From the NCBI GenBank assembly GCA_964405375.1, contig CAYONQ010000069.1, forward strand, positions 1 through 15,563: a DNA stretch of 15,563 nucleotides, in the 5' to 3' direction. Position numbers and translations under genes: made by a program. The DNA comes from CAYONQ01 sp964405375 (GTDB lineage Bacteria; Planctomycetota; Phycisphaerae; Sedimentisphaerales; Anaerobacaceae). How positions within the stretch are numbered: the first letter of the stretch is position 1; each line of letters starts with the position of its first letter. Shown piece by piece: positions 13,073-15,563 of this stretch. Below the pieces are notes generated by a model that had not been told where the DNA came from, did no database searches, and saw nothing but the letters and a program-made list of their open reading frames with translations.

Positions 13073-14369
13073 CGTCCATAAGCATAAATTTGATTTGTGC
13101 CTCGGCGACGGTTGCTTCGCCGACCATAGCTTTGCATTGGCACTGAGCGGTTCTTTTCCTTGACCTGACGGTCTCTGCGGTAAGGATAAGCTGGTCGCCT
13201 GGGATGACGGCTTTGCGTAATTTTACATCATTCATACTCATCAGCACGGCCAGTTTTCCGGTGTGTTCGAGTTTTTGAGCGAACAGCAGTCCTGAGAGCT
13301 GCGCCATTGCTTCGACGATAAGGACACCGGGCATAATAGGTGTTCCGGGGAAGTGGCCCTGGAAGAATTGCTCGTTGAAACTTACGTTTTTTATCCCTTT
13401 TATCCGGCTGTCACCCTCGATTTCGACCACCTTATCGACCAGCAGGAAGGGGTATCTGTGCGGAAGAATTTTCTGGATTCTGCGGATGTCGAGGAGGGCG
13501 TCGGTGCCGAATTTCCGGACGCGTTCGGCCTGGGCGGCGGCTTCGTAGAGTTTTCTTACGAGCTGCTGGTTTAAGGAGTGGCCGCTTTTGTAAGCCACGA
13601 TTCTTCCGCTGACGGCTCTGCCGATTAGTGCAAGGTCGCCAATCAGGTCAGCGATTTTATGTCTGACGCACTCGTTTGGGAATCTGAATGTGTTTTTAAT
13701 CGGCCCGTCGGAGCTGATAACGAGGATGTCGCGCGGGCCGAGATGGGTTCCCATTCCACGGGCCTGGAATTGTTTTGCTTCGGCTTCGAGCAGGAAGGTT
13801 CTGGCCGGCGCCAGGTTCTTCTCAAAATCTTCCGGTGTTACACGGCAGCTAAAAATCTGCCTGCTAATGCCGGTGTGGCCGGTGTAATCGAGGTCGTAAG
13901 TAATGTTCAATCCGTCATCGGTGTATGGCAGTGCGTATATCGACGAGGCGCCGGAGGTGATACTAATCGGCTCGGTGATAACAAACTCTCTGCGGACGGC
14001 TTGTTGCTCGATTAGTCCTGCTCGTTTAAGGGTCTTGAAATACTCGGCACAGCTACAATCGGGGGCCGGCAGCTCTGCGCCGGAGACTTCTACAATCAGG
14101 TTGTCAATCTCCAGGGCGCTGACAGCAGCGAGGCAATGCTCTATTGTTTCTATGCTGACGGAGCCCTTCTTTATTGTCGTGCGTCGGCTTCGCTCGGCAA
14201 GGTTTGTAACTGTGGCGTTAATCCGTACCGGCTCCGGGATGTCGGTCCGTATGAAGACCACGCCGGTATCTGCGGAGGCGGGTCGAAAGATGACCTCCGC
14301 TTCTTTGCCGCTGAACAGGCCTCGACCGTGTATTTTTGCAGCACTATTTATCGTCTTTTGCAGCTTCAA
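13059..14369 (-). CDS. lpxC-fabZ: Bifunctional UDP-3-O-acyl-GlcNAc deacetylase / 3-hydroxyacyl-ACP dehydratase
   Basis: This 436-residue protein fuses two enzymes. Residues 1 to about 285 are LpxC, the zinc deacetylase that commits the cell to lipid A. Zinc ligands are H78 (TIEHCLAA), H237 and D241 (RHKIADLIGDL), with E77, D245 and H264 (KSGHSLN) as active-site residues. Residues about 292-436 are FabZ, the dehydratase of fatty acid elongation: PHRYPFLLVDKV (303-314), GHFPGTPIMPGV with H339, and VEAMAQ with E353. The two compete for 3-hydroxyacyl chains, so one polypeptide may balance phospholipid and lipid A synthesis. The start is TTG at 14369, 26 bp inside lpxD, with GAGG ten bases upstream; the protein then begins MKLQKTINSAAKIHG as LpxC should. 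The usual glycine in the D-G-S-A stretch is a cysteine here (PDCSCAEYF, 103-111). Fusion is known in Bacteroidota and some other phyla. Confidence 0.96.
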   Translation of the reverse strand: MKLQKTINSAAKIHGRGLFSGKEAEVIFRPASADTGVVFIRTDIPEPVRINATVTNLAERSRRTTIKKGSVSIETIEHCLAAVSALEIDNLIVEVSGAELPAPDCSCAEYFKTLKRAGLIEQQAVRREFVITEPISITSGASSIYALPYTDDGLNITYDLDYTGHTGISRQIFSCRVTPEDFEKNLAPARTFLLEAEAKQFQARGMGTHLGPRDILVISSDGPIKNTFRFPNECVRHKIADLIGDLALIGRAVSGRIVAYKSGHSLNQQLVRKLYEAAAQAERVRKFGTDALLDIRRIQKILPHRYPFLLVDKVVEIEGDSRIKGIKNVSFNEQFFQGHFPGTPIMPGVLIVEAMAQLSGLLFAQKLEHTGKLAVLMSMNDVKLRKAVIPGDQLILTAETVRSRKRTAQCQCKAMVGEATVAEAQIKFMLMDDEKI

Positions 14370-15381
14370 GGCGTTCTATCCTCGCGGTTAATTTTTTTAC
14401 TTCGTTGACCAGTTTCGGTAAACGCCTGGTCAGTGCGATTATCCGTATTGCCTCTGTCTTATCAGTGGCCGGCGTGCCAAATACTTGTTTTCCTGCTGGT
14501 ATATTGTGGAAAGCGCCTGATTGGCCGCCGACCATAGCATCGTTTCCAATCTCTATATTATCTGTCACTCCGGCCTGGCCTGCCAACACAACGCCATCGC
14601 CCAGTTTGCAACTGCCGGAGATACCGACTTGTCCTGCTATCAGGCAGCATTTTCCGATTACCGTATTGTGAGCGATTTGCACAAGGTTATCTATTTTTGT
14701 TCCGGCACCGATTATGGTATTTCCGAATTTTGCCCTATCAAGGCAGCAGTTGGCCCCTATCTCGACGAAGTCTTCAATAACCACGCCGCCATTATGCGGG
14801 ATAAGCTTGTGTTGGCCGTCGATAGTGCAATACCCGAAGCCCGTTGAGCCGATTGTGGTATTGGCCTGAATGATTACATTGTTACCGATTATGCAGTTGT
14901 GATAGATAACAACGTTGCAGTCGAGGCGACAATTTCGTCCTATTTTTGCGTTCCGTCCTATTTTGCATCCGGCGGCGATGACGGTATTTTCTTCTATCCG
15001 GGCTTCGTCATCAATTACCACACCCGGTGCGATGGATACGCCCTTTGCAATTTTGACGTCTTTTCCGATTTTTGCGGTTGGGTCAATTCCTTCTGCGGGC
15101 GGCTTTAACTTCGGTGCAAAAATGTTCAAGGTCTCTATCAAGGCAGCGTTAACATTCTTAACGAGCAATTGCGGCTTTTCCAGCGTTTCAACGGCCCTAT
15201 CAATGATAACCGCTGCTGCGTGAGAGTTTTTAAGTTTTGGTATGTGCCTGGGGTCTGTAACGAAAGTAATTGTGTCCTCGTCAGCGGTCTCTACTGCTCT
15301 GACGGCAGTTATCTGCTTGGAGCCGTTGCCGACCAACTCTGCACCAAGTCGCTTTGCTAATTGTGCAATTGTCAATTTCAT
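14344..15381 (-). CDS. lpxD: UDP-3-O-acylglucosamine N-acyltransferase
   Basis: LpxD adds the second 3-hydroxyacyl chain, to the 2-amino group, in the third step of lipid A synthesis. The 345-residue protein has the N-terminal uridine-binding domain (1 to about 98, with ITFVTDP near 38-44), then a left-handed beta-helix of IG-rich hexapeptides (about 100-300). It also has the signature STGFGY (179-184) and the catalytic H238 in DNLVQIAHNTVIGK, equivalent to H239 of E. coli. The C-terminal helix RLPKLVNEVKKLTARIERLEA is a probable coiled coil. ATG start with no Shine-Dalgarno site: three octamer repeats (TTGGTTAA type) occupy that place. It is first in the lpx operon, and its end overlaps the lpxC-fabZ start by 26 bp, suggesting translational coupling. 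Confidence 0.96.
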   Translation of the reverse strand: MKLTIAQLAKRLGAELVGNGSKQITAVRAVETADEDTITFVTDPRHIPKLKNSHAAAVIIDRAVETLEKPQLLVKNVNAALIETLNIFAPKLKPPAEGIDPTAKIGKDVKIAKGVSIAPGVVIDDEARIEENTVIAAGCKIGRNAKIGRNCRLDCNVVIYHNCIIGNNVIIQANTTIGSTGFGYCTIDGQHKLIPHNGGVVIEDFVEIGANCCLDRAKFGNTIIGAGTKIDNLVQIAHNTVIGKCCLIAGQVGISGSCKLGDGVVLAGQAGVTDNIEIGNDAMVGGQSGAFHNIPAGKQVFGTPATDKTEAIRIIALTRRLPKLVNEVKKLTARIERLEAAKDDK

Positions 15382-15384
15382 AAT

Positions 15385-15408
15385 TTGGTTAATTGGTTAA
15401 ATGGTTAC
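15385..15408. repeat. Octamer tandem repeat just before lpxD
   Basis: Two exact TTGGTTAA units and one degenerate ATGGTTAC unit run head to tail, three bases upstream of the lpxD start codon. They fill the place where a Shine-Dalgarno sequence would be, and none is present. On the transcript strand the units read TTAACCAA. Confidence 0.7.
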
Positions 15409-15409
15409 T

Positions 15410-15432
15410 CAAACTGACCGACGGCCAGTTTG
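15410..15432 (-). promoter_or_regulatory. Strong leader hairpin of the lpx operon
   Basis: On the transcript strand CAAACTGGCC and GGTCAGTTTG form a 10-bp stem with one G-U pair and a GTC loop, ending 28 nt before the lpxD ATG. No U-tract follows, so it is not an intrinsic terminator. A protein-binding site, an RNA-stability element or a dispersed-repeat remnant are all possible. Part of it recurs near the left end of the window (38-54). Confidence 0.5.
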
Positions 15433-15433
15433 A

Positions 15434-15468
15434 AAATGCAAGAATCAAAGTGCAAAATGCAAAATTGC
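15434..15468. repeat. Degenerate heptamer repeat in the lpx leader
   Basis: Five consecutive 7-bp units occur: AAATGCA, AGAATCA, AAGTGCA, AAATGCA and AAATTGC. The array lies in the predicted untranslated leader of the lpx operon. It has the same 7-bp period as the arrays at 634-696, 1050-1168 and 12154-12181 but a different unit. Confidence 0.6.
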
Positions 15469-15498
15469 GGAACCCGCCTGACGGCGGATACCTGTTTT

Positions 15499-15527
15499 AT
15501 TATATTTTATCACTACTGTCCCGTTAA
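15499..15527 (-). promoter_or_regulatory. Predicted promoter of the lpxD-lpxC/fabZ-lpxA operon
   Basis: On the minus strand TTAACG (15527-15522, 4 of 6), a 17-bp spacer and a perfect TATAAT (15504-15499) precede lpxD. Transcription would start near 15492 and give a leader of about 110 nt that holds the heptamer repeat, the hairpin and the octamers. No gene is seen between 15382 and the window end at 15563. Confidence 0.55.
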
Positions 15528-15563
15528 GGTTTTAGAAAATTGTTGTAAGGCAAATAAATATAA

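Noticed and set aside
13903..14391. 162-codon plus-strand frame opposite lpxC-fabZ
   Set aside because: It is antisense to conserved LpxC motifs and has no recognisable domain.

Overview
The window reads as a chromosomal segment of a Gram-negative (diderm) bacterium. It carries three early lipid A genes, including an lpxC-fabZ fusion. That fusion is known from Bacteroidota, Chlorobi and several Planctomycetota. The fusion, the abundant heptanucleotide repeats between genes and the weak or absent Shine-Dalgarno sites make me lean towards a planctomycete of the Phycisphaerae type, probably from a metagenome. That assignment is an inference. No rRNA, tRNA, CRISPR array, integrase or transposase was seen.

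Layout, left to right. Positions 1-362 are non-coding: a possible terminator hairpin, two related copies of a dispersed repeat, a short perfect hairpin, and a good promoter with extended -10 box. That promoter drives a small Nfu-type Fe-S scaffold gene (363-629, +). Positions 630-1172 hold no gene, only repeats: a GACTCAA heptamer array, a nearly perfect 180-bp tandem duplication and a 17-unit heptamer array that ends exactly at the stop codon of the next gene. From 1173 to 10285 everything lies on the minus strand and probably forms one transcription unit, read from right to left: uvrA, mtnA, a Gfo/Idh sugar-nucleotide dehydrogenase, a WbpD-like N-acetyltransferase, a DegT-family PLP aminotransferase, a polyprenyl-phosphate type GT2 and a multispanning GT-C glycosyltransferase. 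The last five look like a surface-glycan cassette. Dehydrogenase, aminotransferase and acetyltransferase would make a UDP-2,3-diacetamido sugar, and GT2 plus GT-C would move a lipid-linked sugar across or at the membrane.

A short intergenic region (10286-10432) carries back-to-back overlapping promoters for uvrA (-) and the endonuclease V gene nfi (+), so two DNA repair genes are divergently controlled. nfi converges on the second minus-strand operon, lpxD, lpxC-fabZ, lpxA and a second Gfo/Idh dehydrogenase (15381 down to 11138). These genes overlap or nearly abut. Their promoter at 15499-15527 is followed by a leader of about 110 nt with a strong hairpin and short tandem repeats.

The most interesting inference is that the dehydrogenase directly downstream of lpxA resembles GnnA. 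GnnA and the aminotransferase GnnB make UDP-GlcNAc3N, the precursor of lipid A with amide-linked 3-acyl chains. Its reading frame begins inside a heptanucleotide repeat that could shift the frame.
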